From positions 31,877,732 through 31,941,731 of the forward strand of contig NC_088304.1 of assembly GCF_032854445.1 (NCBI RefSeq): DNA of 64,000 bases, read 5' to 3'. A program made the position numbers and the translations under genes. Positions 28,101 to 38,720 of this stretch are shown piece after piece. The notes under the pieces are model-generated. The model was not told the origin of the DNA. It made no database searches and saw nothing but the letters and a program-made list of their open reading frames with translations. Position 1 is the stretch's first letter, and each line of letters opens with the position of its first letter. The stretch is from Liolophura sinensis (taxonomy: Eukaryota > Mollusca > Polyplacophora > Chitonida > Chitonidae).

Positions 28101-31100
28101 ACTTTGGTGGTTTTTAGTCAGTGTGCAAGTCCAGCACACTGTCTGTAACGTTTTTATACACTTATTACATGTGCAGTTGCTGCCATCAATGGGTCACGTG
28201 ATTTTTCAACTTTCTTCGTTGTCTCAGAACAAATTCGTGCGGGCGTATATGACGCTTGTCGCACATGTGAATATGCTTCGTACAATGTTTTCCTACAATA
28301 ATTTGGTATTAATTTACTGAAAAAAACTGGTTAAATTTAACTCACGGAGTTTCTTTTGGCCGTCAGTTTATGTTCACTTTGCAATGCGGCACCTGTGTCA
28401 CTTGCAGGACGTGCAGGCACATATACATGCTACCTATGGTAGCACTATATGCATAAATGCATAACTATATGCATAAATGCATAACGTCTCCGTGCCAGCT
28501 ACGTGCTTATAAGAGGGCTTCGAGCAAGAAGATTCTCTTTTATGAGACAGCTTGACCAGTTCTAACTGATTCCATGCATACGTGGGGAAGGAAACCTGTA
28601 CCAATCTATTTTGCATGTAATAAATCTGATGTATCTATGTAAGATTGGATCTCCCCGATTGATATTCACGGTTAAACTCACCTTAAGACTTTTGAAGATT
28701 TCATCCACCTTTTCCTGATTTCCTTCGTTTAAGCGAATGGAAAATTCTGTTTCTACGTAACCAGGACTGATTGCCTTACAAAGTGAGAAAAAATGTTCTT
28801 CAATAAAAACAATGTTCAATAAAAACATTCTTTTAAAACCAGTATATTAAATTACAGTTCACCTAAAACTATCTACTTAGCCTAATGACTGCGCTTAAGC
28901 AACTACAGGGTCATCATAGTGACACAAAGCACAAGAGGACTACAAAGTCTGACAACTGCAAAATCACATTGGTTTACACAAGACTCTCACACAAACGATG
29001 ATGATTTTGTTTTTGTCATATTGTGATGTGTATGGAATGTTGTGAACCCATTATTTCCGAAGTTTTGTCCTTAAAAGCTGCATTAGGTCATAATATAACA
29101 GCAAGTCATTTGTCACATACCGCTACTCTTATATGGCTCTTCAAATCACGCAGTTCGTTCCTAACGCCTTCTAACATTGCTTTGACTGCATGCTTTGTGG
29201 CAGAATAAAAATGAGAGGGAGGGCTGGAATAAATTCGGTGACCACTCAAGCTGAAAATTAAAGGGTAATTTATGAGAATTACTAATTACTTTGAGCATTG
29301 GTTAACGTTTTCACATACTACGTAATCAAGCCGTTTTGTTAGGAATATGACGAATGTGAGGAATCAAAGCCAGTTGAAAAAGTTTAATCTTTCGATATAT
29401 ATTTTTCACATAAAGAGCTCAAAATGTGAAAGATAAGTTGGATACAGTTCAGCTGACTGATGTCATTCCGCATGACAACTGTATTTCATGGTTTCGACAT
29501 TGTCACGGATTGCGAAAAAAATCGTACAGTAGAAACAGTAGAAATGTACTGAAACACGGCCGGAACCAAATTATGTCAATTCATTGGTCAAAGAGCTGGA
29601 ATAAAAAATATACCAATGGCCATTTATACTAAAGTGTAGCTGAAATACTACATGAAACATATACCAATGGCCATTTATACTAAAGTGTAACTGAAATACG
29701 GTATGACACATAAACCAATGGCCCGTTATATTGAAGTGTAACTGAAATAACATATTAAACATATACCAATGGCCCGTTATACTTAAGTGTAACTGAAATA
29801 CGATATGAAACATAAACCAGTGGCCTGTTATACTAAAGTGTAACATATACCAATAGCTCGTTCTACTAAAGTGTAACTGAAATACGAAATGAAACATATG
29901 CCAGTGGCCCGTGATACTAAAGTCTTACTGAATTACTACGTGAAACATATACCAATGGCCCGTTACACTAAAGTGTTACTGAAATACCACGTGAAACATA
30001 TACCAAAGAAGCATAAGAAATGGAAAATGCATAACACAGATAGAAAATTAAACAAATCAGTGCTACCACCTGCTGATATAGATGATCTGCCCATCATCCA
30101 CCATCCGCTCTCTCATAGACCTGATAGCCTCTCTAGTACAGATGGCCACACCTAGCACATTCACCTGTCAATGAAAGATTGCTTGCTTTAAGAGTTGCTC
30201 TTAGATATTATCCGTGAATTGATTGATTTCCACAGCTTAATTAAGAAAACATCGATCGTACCCCAAACACATAGGCCTGTTACTCTGTTGCTACAGCTTA
30301 CCTCAAACACGCATTACCCTGCTACAGCAGCGTATATCAAAATCACGTTGCTCTGTTACAACAGTTTACTTAAAACATACCTTGCTCAGTTACAGCAGCG
30401 TGTATCAAAGGCACATTGCTCTGTTACAGCAGCTTACCTCAAACACGCGTCGCTCGGTTATAACAGTTTACCTCAAACACACAAGATTCTGTGACAGTAG
30501 CTTACCTCAAACACACATTGCCCTGTTACAACAGCTTACCTCAAACACACTATGTCCTGTTACAGAGGTTACCTCACACATACATGGCTCTGTTACAGAG
30601 GGTCACCTCAAACACACATTGCTCTGTTACAGGATGTTGCTCCAGACAGGCATTGTTCTGTTGCACATGGTTATCTAAACACACACTGCTTTGTTACAGA
30701 AGGTTACCTCAAACACGCATTGCTCTGTTACAGAAGGTTACTTCACACACACATTGCTCTGTTACAGAAGGTTTCCGTCAAGCACACATTGCTCTGTTAC
30801 AGAAGGTTACCTCACGCACATATTGCCCTGGTATAGCACATTACATTGCTCTATTAGAGCCGCTTACCTCTCACACACATTGCTCTGTTACAGAAGGTTA
30901 TCTCAAACACACATTGCTCTGTTACAGATGGTTATCTAAAACACACATTGCTTTGTTACAGAATGTTACCTCACACACACTGGTCTGTTACAGACGGCTA
31001 CCGCACGCACACAAAGCTCTGTTACAGAGGGTTTCCCTCAAGCACACATTGCTCTGTTACAGAAGGTAACCTCAAGCACATATTGCCATGGTAAAGCACA

Positions 31101-34100
31101 TTACATTGCTCTGTTAGAGCCGCATACATCTCACACACATTGCTCTGTTACAGAAGGTTACCTCACGCACACATTGCTCTGTTACAGAGGTTACCTCACA
31201 CATACATGGCTCTATTACCACAGCTTATCTCACACACACATTGCTTTGCTATAGCAGCTTCCCTCAAACACACACTGCTCTATTACAGAAAGTTACCTCA
31301 AACACACAGTGCCCTGTTACAGATGGTTACCTTAAACACACATTGCTTTGCTACAACACCTTCCCTCAAACATACGTTGCTCTGTTACAGAAGATTACCT
31401 GAAACCCACAGTGCCCTGTCACAGAAGGTTATCTCAAATACACATTGTCCTGTTACAGAAGGTTGTCTCAAACACACATTGCCCTGTTACAGAAGATTAC
31501 TTCACACACACACACACATTGCCCTTCTTCGGAAGGTTACCTCCAACATGTTTCTCCACATCTTGGTGTCTCCGTCCAAGAGCGGAGCATTGTGACCACA
31601 CCCAGCGTTATTAATACAGATGTCAACGCCCCCTAATTCCGGGGTTTTCTTGATCTCAGCGAACATGGACAGAATGTCTTCCTCTTTGGTGACGTCACAT
31701 CTGATGGGATGGACGGAACCAGGCTGACTGGCCAATTCAGTTTTCAATGCCTAGAAAATAAAATTTGATCTGTTCAGGAAATTATAGTTTAATACCTGGG
31801 TGTTTAGACACCGTCGTTTCCTTTATAGGAAAGTTTAAAAGTATTTGGGGACTAACAACAATAAAACGATGTTCATTATATAATGATTTACACATGTATA
31901 TATTACCACCGAGAAAAAGTATAATGGAAAAAGTGAAAACATTGTAATGTCTGGCTAAGGGGAAAACTGGATTCTTCGGAACGTTCCCTCGTTCTTGATC
32001 AAACGGGTCACGGGTTTTAACGTTGTCATTGGTTTCGTGAAGCACATTTAATTGAGCCAGTCTTAAAATTTCAAGACAACGTGTGTTGTATAAGTGTGAA
32101 GCGCAAATAGCTAAGACCGGCGTAACGCAAAGTATGCTCAGTGAAACAGGGCTCGGCCCTGGGGCTTTAACCAACAATTGTAATCCAAACTTAATGAATA
32201 TTAGTATGAAAGAAAAAGGGTAACAGTTTGATAGCTAATTTTGAGCGGTAGTAGTTCGATTTCCGTGAAGTTACAGATTCTGCTTCAAATATTCTGTTTA
32301 CAAAGAAGATTAATTTGACCCAAAGTATCTTTCCTAGTCAGAATAATGATTGTAAATTTAATGGAATGTATATCACATATCCTGTCATCAACAGAGACGC
32401 AATTCAGACCGATTTCATCCGACCACATTGCCAATATAGGTCATAACAATTCCTTCATTCAAATGGCTTAGGTGACGTCAATCGTCTCCCAGCCTCGCTT
32501 TCGAATGAATAATATGCATAACTTAAAAAGCGCTTGGTTTGATTCTCCAATCACGTTCTACCATATGAAGGCCGATCCATTCAAAATGAATGCAATAATT
32601 ACGTTCACATTATATATAAGACATCGTAGGCCTGTTGATAGACAGGCATGGGTCTTAACGGCTAACCACTTGGAAATATGTACATAAGAATATAGACTAT
32701 ACAGACGCGATATTCGCGGAGTTCTCTCCTTTAACCAGTATGAGCATAAGGAAATCAGAAAGTGTAACGTGACAGAACGTACCCTGATTGGACATGGCGG
32801 TAGCTCGAGTTCAAAACATAGCAGACTTTGCATGGTTCGGCTTCGGTTTGTTTGATTCAGAATTTTAAACCGTTGGATTACTGTTCACAGATGGTTCACC
32901 GATGCAGGCTTTGACATAATTAGCCTACACTTATGGAGTTTAGATGGAGTTTAGTGGATCTAGATTAAAGCGAAGCTGGGCATTACGTGAGTACATCCAG
33001 CTTAACATTGGAATAACCTTCAGCAGATACGGATATAATACACCTAAAGCAGGTATAACAGACCTATACCTTCAGCGGGTATAACTGGCACGTGTAGTAG
33101 GCCAAAGTGGGGTTGTATGGGCTCTCGGGTAATATGGACACCCTGGATATTTCAGCTTTAAGTGTTTGTCAATGCTGCCATCTATTTTGCTGTGATGAAG
33201 TTGTAGATGAAACCGTCAACGAACCCACCCCTTCTCATTTGCCAAGAAAGCTAAAATATATATATATCAATTTAAAAGAAATGATCCATTTTCTTATGGT
33301 GTAAGCGGCATTCTTCAAGGTCCGTAAACTCTGAGTACATTTATCTTAATTAAAAATAATGTGTTAGATTATGGTACAGGAAACAATCTCCCGGCATAAT
33401 TGTGCAGAGTAAGGGTTATGGTCGTTGTATTCGTCATGGCCATCCGAACCAGAAATATGCATCGGGGGAAATGACGCCATCAACGGTGGCCATATTTCCA
33501 AGGCATGGCCACATTGCCCACCTTGTCACAGGCCTTATTCTCATTATTTACTTCGGTAATTTATAAAATGACATTACCACGCAGGCAGTTTTTGTCTTCA
33601 TCCTGGATGTATGTATGTAGAAATAAAGTATATATCTAGATATAGGCCTATAGTGGTTTAAGGCATTATACCGTGTATGTAAGTCTTGACCAGGATTTGA
33701 ACTTCAAATCTTCACATCCGAAATTCGGTAATTTACACAAACGGAGGTCCACACTTTACATCACTTGAACTAAATCTTATTCTCGGTGTTTTAACACTTG
33801 CTGAATTAAAAGGCGTTCCTTTTTAGTAATTATTACAGTATTTTTTTTCATTTGAGGTCATATTTGTCATATTACCCGTACCTGTGGGGAATATAGGCAC
33901 CTCTGGCAAAATTGTAATGCCGCTTTACAAAAAGCCACCTTAAAGTTTCATTGTCTTCTGATGCAGCACAGATACCTAATACCCCCAAGTGTACATACAG
34001 ATAAATTCTACTCAGCTTGACCTGGTTTAGAGTACAAAACTGGTCTTAAGCTTAAGGGGTACATATTACCCACACTTTACCCTACATTTATTTACTTTTA

Positions 34101-34241
34101 CATGTATTTGATTGGTGTTTTACGCCGTACTCAAGAATATTTCACTTATACCACGGCGGCCAGAAATATGACGGGAGAAAACTGGGCAGTGCCCGGGGAA
34201 AACCCACGACCATCCACAGGTTGCCAAATGCGATATATTCT

Positions 34242-34327
<86 letters not shown>

Positions 34328-35731
34328 AAAAAATAATAAAACGCCTTCTTAACTTTGTACATTCTGTTATACCGAGTGTTAAACCCCAAGCACTCACTCA
34401 CTCTCACTCTATACATTTCCAGGACATGTCTTACAAATGACATCCTTATCCACCAGTACTATTATTAATATTATTTATTTATTTGATTGGTATTTTTCAT
34501 TTATAATTATTAATAATATAAACGACGCATTACATATATTTATAAAAATACAAACATTAATGTACAAACGCCTTGCTGTTTTTATTTGAGCGCAAATCCA
34601 TAACGTGCATATGGTTGGACTGTACACGTATACGATTCTGTTAAAGGATAAAGTGGCATCCTTTTTTTAAATAATATTGACGTTGTCAGTCAATCATTTC
34701 CACGTTTTCTTCAAAACATTGGTGTTTTATAGAATACATGTGATATGTCTATACTAGAGTGTTCAAGTAACCGTTATTATTTTAACATGTATATGTCTAT
34801 CAGTTTTTGCTGTGTGCAAAGATATAACACCTCACTGAGGTAGGCCTATAGAAGACCAACTTTGTCCGTCTGATTTAATTCTTCCTGAGGTAGGGGGTGG
34901 AAGAGAGGACAAAGGGTCAAAAATGACAAGACACTGACTGTGGACAAATCATTAATTTCGCACGACAGTTTGTAAATATATAGGTCACTGGGACGACATG
35001 ACCGACTGTCGAAACTCCAAAACATATTATCACACACTATCACAAATCAAAGACTACACAGAGCACTTATCTGTATATAGGTTATACAGTAACCTATATC
35101 GTAGAAGCTTATCTATGTAGGTCTATACTTCTGTTCTAATTCCGCAAAACAATGACTTCGCACTAGTTGACGCTACTTGAGATGAGGCATATAATACTCT
35201 ATAAAACCTACTCAGAATGACTGATACACATTATTGTGGCAAAAAACGCACACCCACATAAGTTTGTGTAAAACTGTGTAATTTATTTAACATGTCCACA
35301 ATGACGAGTAGGCTACCAGTGCAACGCAATACACATAGCAGTGTGGATGTGAAACACAGCACACAAAAATTCGTTTTCGTGAGTATGTCACGGTTGATCC
35401 AAAAATTAAGGTAGACTTTTTAGGACTGAGTTTATGCAAAGCCTGTGCTATCGTTAGTATAATACAACGCATAAACAGTGAGAACAGAAGTTTAGCACTG
35501 GTGTCTCGAACAGCTTTAACATATAAACCACACGCCAGTACGGTTTCTTACATCTTATGTAACTCATTTCAGCTGCACTCACTAATTTATATACATTACC
35601 TGAAGCTGTTCTAGGTTTCTGGCACAAGCCACAACTTTGATTCCGTGTCTGACCAAGTTTCTGACACAAGCCGCACCAATGCCAACGGATGCGCCCGTCA
35701 CAAGGGCTACACGACCTAACCATCTATCCAT
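25063..35731 (-). CDS. DHRS11: DHRS11-like short-chain dehydrogenase/reductase, 7 exons, complete
   Basis: A classical SDR of the DHRS11 type: an NADP(H)-dependent cytosolic oxidoreductase acting on ketosteroids or other carbonyls in the known family members. Exons (minus strand): 35731-35600, 31750-31541, 30164-30070, 29250-29121, 28774-28682, 26365-26300, 25104-25063. Every junction is GT-AG and the phases match (0,0,2,0,0,0), giving 255 aa plus TGA; human DHRS11 is about 260 aa. Landmarks: cofactor motif TGASVGIG at 12-19, NNAG at 91-94, Asn116, a Ser of ISSLSGH near 146-148, and catalytic YSATK at 161-165, followed by the PG motif (ISPGYVETEF). The C-terminus HDILLRPTEQ matches the family ending. 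Intron 2 is nearly all minisatellite, intron 3 holds another array, and intron 5 holds a decayed Tc1-like transposon. The gene is on the same strand as the channel gene upstream, with about 5 kb between them. Confidence 0.96.
25346..25457 (-). mobile_element. SINE family 1, 3' fragment in DHRS11-like intron 6
   Basis: TATTTACTTGATAGGTGTTT, GCGCCGTACTCAAGAAA to GGAGGAAACCGGACAG. A shorter tail piece lies at 25757-25787. Confidence 0.88.
26300..26365 (-). CDS. DHRS11: DHRS11-like exon 6
   Basis: Residues 221-242: AIQPEEIAEHVEFILKAPP and HVQ. This is the usual SDR helix that marks the end of the Rossmann fold (pathway of P-E-x-I/V-A). Acceptor TTACAG|GCCATT; donor GTTCAG|GTTAGT, phase 0 on both sides. 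Confidence 0.93.
27165..28099 (-). pseudogene. Tc1/mariner-like transposase remnant in DHRS11-like intron 5
   Basis: Two minus-strand blocks of one decayed transposase. The first (28099-27683) begins MPRLTTKQRKTALGM and has the two N-terminal helix-turn-helix segments (CSHVTVSNLMQRYR and GVSRQTVSRRF). The second (about 27441-27165) has the C-terminal catalytic part: YQHDNARPHTAR with the second Asp, then RSPDMSPREHLWD with the last acidic residue. The stretch between (27682-27442), where the first catalytic Asp should lie, has stops and no readable DES motif. The copy is therefore inactive. It is on the same strand as the host gene. Clear terminal inverted repeats were not found; a weak AAGTTGA match occurs near 27066 and, reversed, near 28208. 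Confidence 0.85.
28682..28774 (-). CDS. DHRS11: DHRS11-like exon 5
   Basis: Residues 190-220: AISPGYVETEFSIRL, the post-catalytic PG loop closing over the nicotinamide, then a charged helix (NQEKVDEIFKSLK). Acceptor TGTAAG|GCAATC; donor CTTAAG|GTGAGT. Confidence 0.94.
29121..29250 (-). CDS. DHRS11: DHRS11-like exon 4 (catalytic Ser/Tyr/Lys)
   Basis: Residues 146-189: SLSGHR, then HFYSATKHAVKAMLEGVRN. Tyr161 and Lys165 are the catalytic pair. Acceptor TTTTCAG|CTTGAG after a pyrimidine-rich tract; donor GTAGCG|GTATGTG, phase 0. Confidence 0.95.
29600..30005. repeat. About 51-bp minisatellite in DHRS11-like intron 3
   Basis: Eight units of ATATACCAATGGCCCGTTAT, ACTAAAGTGTAACTGAAATA and a variable 11-bp link. 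On the gene strand each unit contains GTATTTCAG, which looks like a 3' splice site. It ends about 65 bp from the exon 3 donor. Confidence 0.93.
30070..30164 (-). CDS. DHRS11: DHRS11-like exon 3
   Basis: Residues 115-145 plus two bases: VNVLGVAICTREAIRSMRER then VDDGQIIYIS. Asn116 is the structural Asn of the SDR catalytic tetrad. Acceptor TTGACAG|GTGAAT; donor AGCAG|GTGGTA, phase 2. No ORF longer than 60 aa covers this exon, so it is found only by homology and splice phase. Confidence 0.93.
30245..31540. repeat. 34-bp minisatellite filling DHRS11-like intron 2
   Basis: Roughly 35-38 units of GTTACAGAAGGTTACCTCAA and ACACACATTGCTCT. On the gene strand each unit reads GAGGTAACCTTCTGTAACAG, that is a donor (GAG|GTAACC) and an acceptor-like CTGTAACAG. 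The unit at the right edge is the true exon 2 donor itself (GGAG|GTAACCTTC then AGGGCAATGTGTG). Some units vary: TTCCCTCAAG, GTTATCT, TTGCCCTG. The array takes up about 94 percent of the intron. Confidence 0.95.
31541..31750 (-). CDS. DHRS11: DHRS11-like exon 2
   Basis: Residues 45-114, including RCDVTKEEDILSMF (the Asp that contacts adenine in SDRs) and DICINNAG at 87-94, which shapes the nucleotide site. The acceptor is CTAG|GCATTG. The donor is TTGGAG|GTAACC and lies exactly at the edge of the 34-bp array that fills intron 2. Confidence 0.95.
34096..34223 (-). mobile_element. SINE family 1, 3' half
   Basis: TATTTGATTGGTGTTTTACG to CCACGACCATCCACAGGTTG, oriented as the host gene. Confidence 0.92.
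34248..34325. repeat. AT microsatellite
   Basis: 39 uninterrupted AT units next to the SINE fragment. Confidence 0.97.
35600..35731 (-). CDS. DHRS11: DHRS11-like exon 1 (start codon and cofactor-binding motif)
   Basis: Residues 1-44, MDRWLGRVALVTGAS onward. It holds the first beta strand and the TGxxxGxG dinucleotide-binding turn, then a second strand VVACARN. The CAR motif after the second strand agrees with NADP preference in this family (inference). The start is the ATG at 35731. It ends phase 0 at CTTCAG|GTAATG. Confidence 0.95.
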
Positions 35732-36516
35732 GGTGAAGGAAATAAAATGTCTAACCGGCCTAAATCAAGAAAGCCTGAGTTACAATAAAGCAGCGTTACA
35801 TATATAGGTCAACGTTTATAGATCGTTTCACCCTGAAACAGGGGAATGTTTCTAGTCACTAGGTTTGCTGGAGATAGCGTCTAGGCTATAGTGTCGGCCA
35901 TGATGTACAAAGGGACGCAACTGTAGCTACAGACCTACCACGTCCACAGCGTCTCAAGGTACGAATTGCAATAGCGGCGTGTTTGACAACATTTATTGAC
36001 ATTAATTTGCCGATCACATGTCCCGTCATTTTTTGTTGGATAGATCGCTGACAACGCTTTGCTTCATTGCTCGTTTATTCTAAGTAAGTCTTTAGAATGT
36101 TGTAGTAAATGTAATCAAAAATAGTAAATAAAAAAATAACATTTTTAACAGAGCACGTGGTACAGTAGGACGTTTTTTACCTTCAGCGAGCAGACCCTTT
36201 GCGGTCAAACTACGAAAGTGTTACTCATCCATTATGCGAGAACAATAATTCAAACCTCTTCTCTTGCACATCCATGGATAATTGGGCGAAGATAGATGAA
36301 GAGAAAATACTGGATACTTTACATTTTATAGGATTTTTTCGAGGGTGTTTTTTTTCTTAGCTTTATGTTTTAAACACAAGCCTTAAATAGTGAAATTACT
36401 TAAGTGATGGAAGTGTTAAAATGTATTTTACTGGTCTTACGCAGCTTTTTAACACGGATATTTTAAATTGTTTTTTTTAAACGCCATTCTAAACAATATT
36501 CCCACAGCCAGTATAT

Positions 36517-36598
36517 ATATTTATTTATTATATTGGTGTTTAAGGTCGTAGTCAAGAATATTTTAGTTGACAATGTACGACGATGGTCATCATTAAGC
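36517..36598 (-). mobile_element. SINE family 1, degraded tail fragment
   Basis: TTATTTATTATATTGGTGTT, AGTCAAGAATATTTTAGTTG, CGACGATGGTCATCATTAAG: the core at lower identity. Confidence 0.65.
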
Positions 36599-36702
36599 AC
36601 TTGAGCACGAAGGCCCTATGTTACCTGATGAATGTATCAGAATCTATTTTACTCGTTGTACGCAATTTTTTAACACAGATATCTTACTGACAATTTTGAC
36701 CC

Positions 36703-36895
36703 AGGCGCCAATCCGGTCGCTGTGAGTTCAAGTTCAGCTCATGTCGGCTCCCTCTCCAGCCATACATGGGAAGGTTTGCCTGCAATCCACGGATGGCCAT
36801 GAATTTCCCCTGGGTTCTGCCCTGTTTCCTCCCACCTTAATGCTGGCCGTAAGTATACGTACGGCGTAAAACATCAATTAAATAAATAAATAAAT
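36703..36895 (+). mobile_element. SINE family 1, lacks only the 5' head end
   Basis: Begins GCCAATCCGGTCGCTGTGAG and TTCAAGTTCAGCTCATGTCG (B box), to CATCAATTAAATAAATAAAT, with the TAAGTGAAATATT segment altered. Confidence 0.9.
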
Positions 36896-38025
36896 ACTGA
36901 CAAAGAATTTTTCACATTGCTTTTTAAATCTAATTTGTTTAGCGGTTTTTAAGTTCCAAAATATTCCTGTGAACTGGAGACTGTTTGAACATACAGATTG
37001 TACCAAGTATTATAGCTTGGTCATAAACTTAAAAGCCTATCTGTAGCCTATTGTTATTTTGTCATTTTGGTTAAAATATGTGAAATATTTGTTTTGTGTG
37101 TTTTGAATAGAAATGAAACTGTTTGTTCTACCATGTTAAGATTACAACGGTAACAAAATGTTATGATTTCACTTCCAGCTGCAAGAGTTAATGTATGAAG
37201 GTCGTGTTAAGTCGATTTTTTGGTGTAGTGTAAAGTGTAAAGTTGGACGTGCATGTTGGAATGGCAAAGTACTAGGTGGACTTTTTAAGGTTTGTAATAT
37301 TTTTTATGTTGATGGTAACAAATATACAACGTAAACAATAGGGATAGTCATTTCGCTCGTCACTATTTCTCCCTGACACGAGATACACGAGAAAGGGAAA
37401 ACACCAAATTTTCATTAAAAAAAAAAGTGAAAGTTACCTCCCTTAGGCTACACCTTACCAAGCCCATTTGCCCAATAGGCGTCTATGCTGATGGTGTACA
37501 CGTCAAGCCTTGCAAAGAAATGAACCAAAGTTAAAAAAGGTCTCAATTTCCTCCCAAGAACTAAATGCAAGATTCCGAATCGAAAATACCGCAGCTAATT
37601 ACAGCAAGTTAGAACGTGACTGAACTCTGCTAGTGGAGAAAATGTCAATGTTTACCTTTCCGCTCCGTGTTTTAAAACCTTGAATCTAGTTGCAGACTTT
37701 TCAAGGAACATTTCCGAATTGAAAATTGATTTTTACAAAGAAAATGCGCTGAGTCGTGTCTAGAATGTGTGTATTTCTCAAACGTTTTCTTACCGGTAGC
37801 AGTAGAGCTCGTGCCATAGCATTAGTTTGCGAAATTGTTTACATTTAAACTTTTATAAGCCTACAGTGGAATAGCTCTGAATGTGTTACTAAACAAACAG
37901 TCTAGCTTTCATGGACTGATATCCAACTATAATGATGTGACTGTGGCCATGAAATGGATTTCTTCTGGAGTACCTTCTTCTCCTGATGCCTAGCGCGCGA
38001 ACACAGAAGCAGACGTCAACGAATC

Positions 38026-38720
38026 TATCCATCCATCAATCAATCAATCAACAAGTTCATCGATCAATCAATCAATTCATCAATCCACCCATGCATCCAC
38101 CTATCAATCAATCAGTCAACCAAACAATCAATCTATGAGTCAGATTTAGTCAAACTCCAACCACAAACTCCAATCATTCAATGAATGAATGAATGGATGA
38201 ATGAATGAATCAATCAATCAATGAATCAATCAATGAATGAATCAATCAAGCAAGCAAGCAAACAAATAATCAATCAATCAAGCAAGCAAGCAAACAAGAA
38301 ACCAGTCTGTAAGACATATTTAATCAGAAACGACAAACTCACCGAATCCAGTATCAGTCTACGAGACAGATTTAGTCAGATGCATCCATACATCCAGACA
38401 TCCACGAATTAAGCAATCAATCAGTCAGTCCATCAATGTAGCAATCTATTACTAAGTCAGACAGATTTAAACTCACTGAATCGGTGAGTCATTCTGTCGC
38501 GCAGATTTAGCCAGAATACAGTCACAAACCCACTGAATCAGTCCGTTAATCAATCTATGGGACAGATTTGGTGAGAATGCAACCAAGACCTCCCTAAGTC
38601 AATGAATGAATGAATTAATCAGTCTGTGGAACATATTTAGTCAAAATATAATCACAATCTCTCTGAATCATTGAATCAATCTATGAGATAGAATTTGTAA
38701 GAATGCTACCACAAATTCTC
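38026..38720. repeat. ATCA/AATG low-complexity and degenerate minisatellite
   Basis: Runs of ATCAATCAATCA and GAATGAATGAAT mixed with repeating blocks of AGTCTATGAGACAGATTTAG, CAGAATGCAACCACAAACTC and CACTGAATCA, roughly 75-110 bp apart. Confidence 0.8.

Larger units (their letters stand above)
31751..35599 (-). other. DHRS11-like intron 1
   Basis: A 3.85-kb intron. It contains a family 1 SINE fragment (34096-34223), a TA array (34248-34325), a GAGTG-type family 2 tail remnant (34375-34412) and a SINE tail (34464-34495). No other gene was seen inside. Confidence 0.7.
35732..38025. other. Intergenic region upstream of the DHRS11-like gene
   Basis: Should contain the DHRS11-like promoter just above 35731, but no TATA or other element can be assigned. 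Two SINE copies lie inside (36517-36598, 36703-36895). No other gene seen. Confidence 0.5.

Noticed and set aside
29571-29897. Minus ORF of 108 aa with repeated FQLHFSITGHW
   Set aside because: Translation of the 51-bp array in intron 3.
30491-31595. Plus-strand ORFs of 192 and 151 aa rich in THCSVTEG / HIALLQ
   Set aside because: Translation of the 34-bp array in DHRS11-like intron 2, antisense to the gene.
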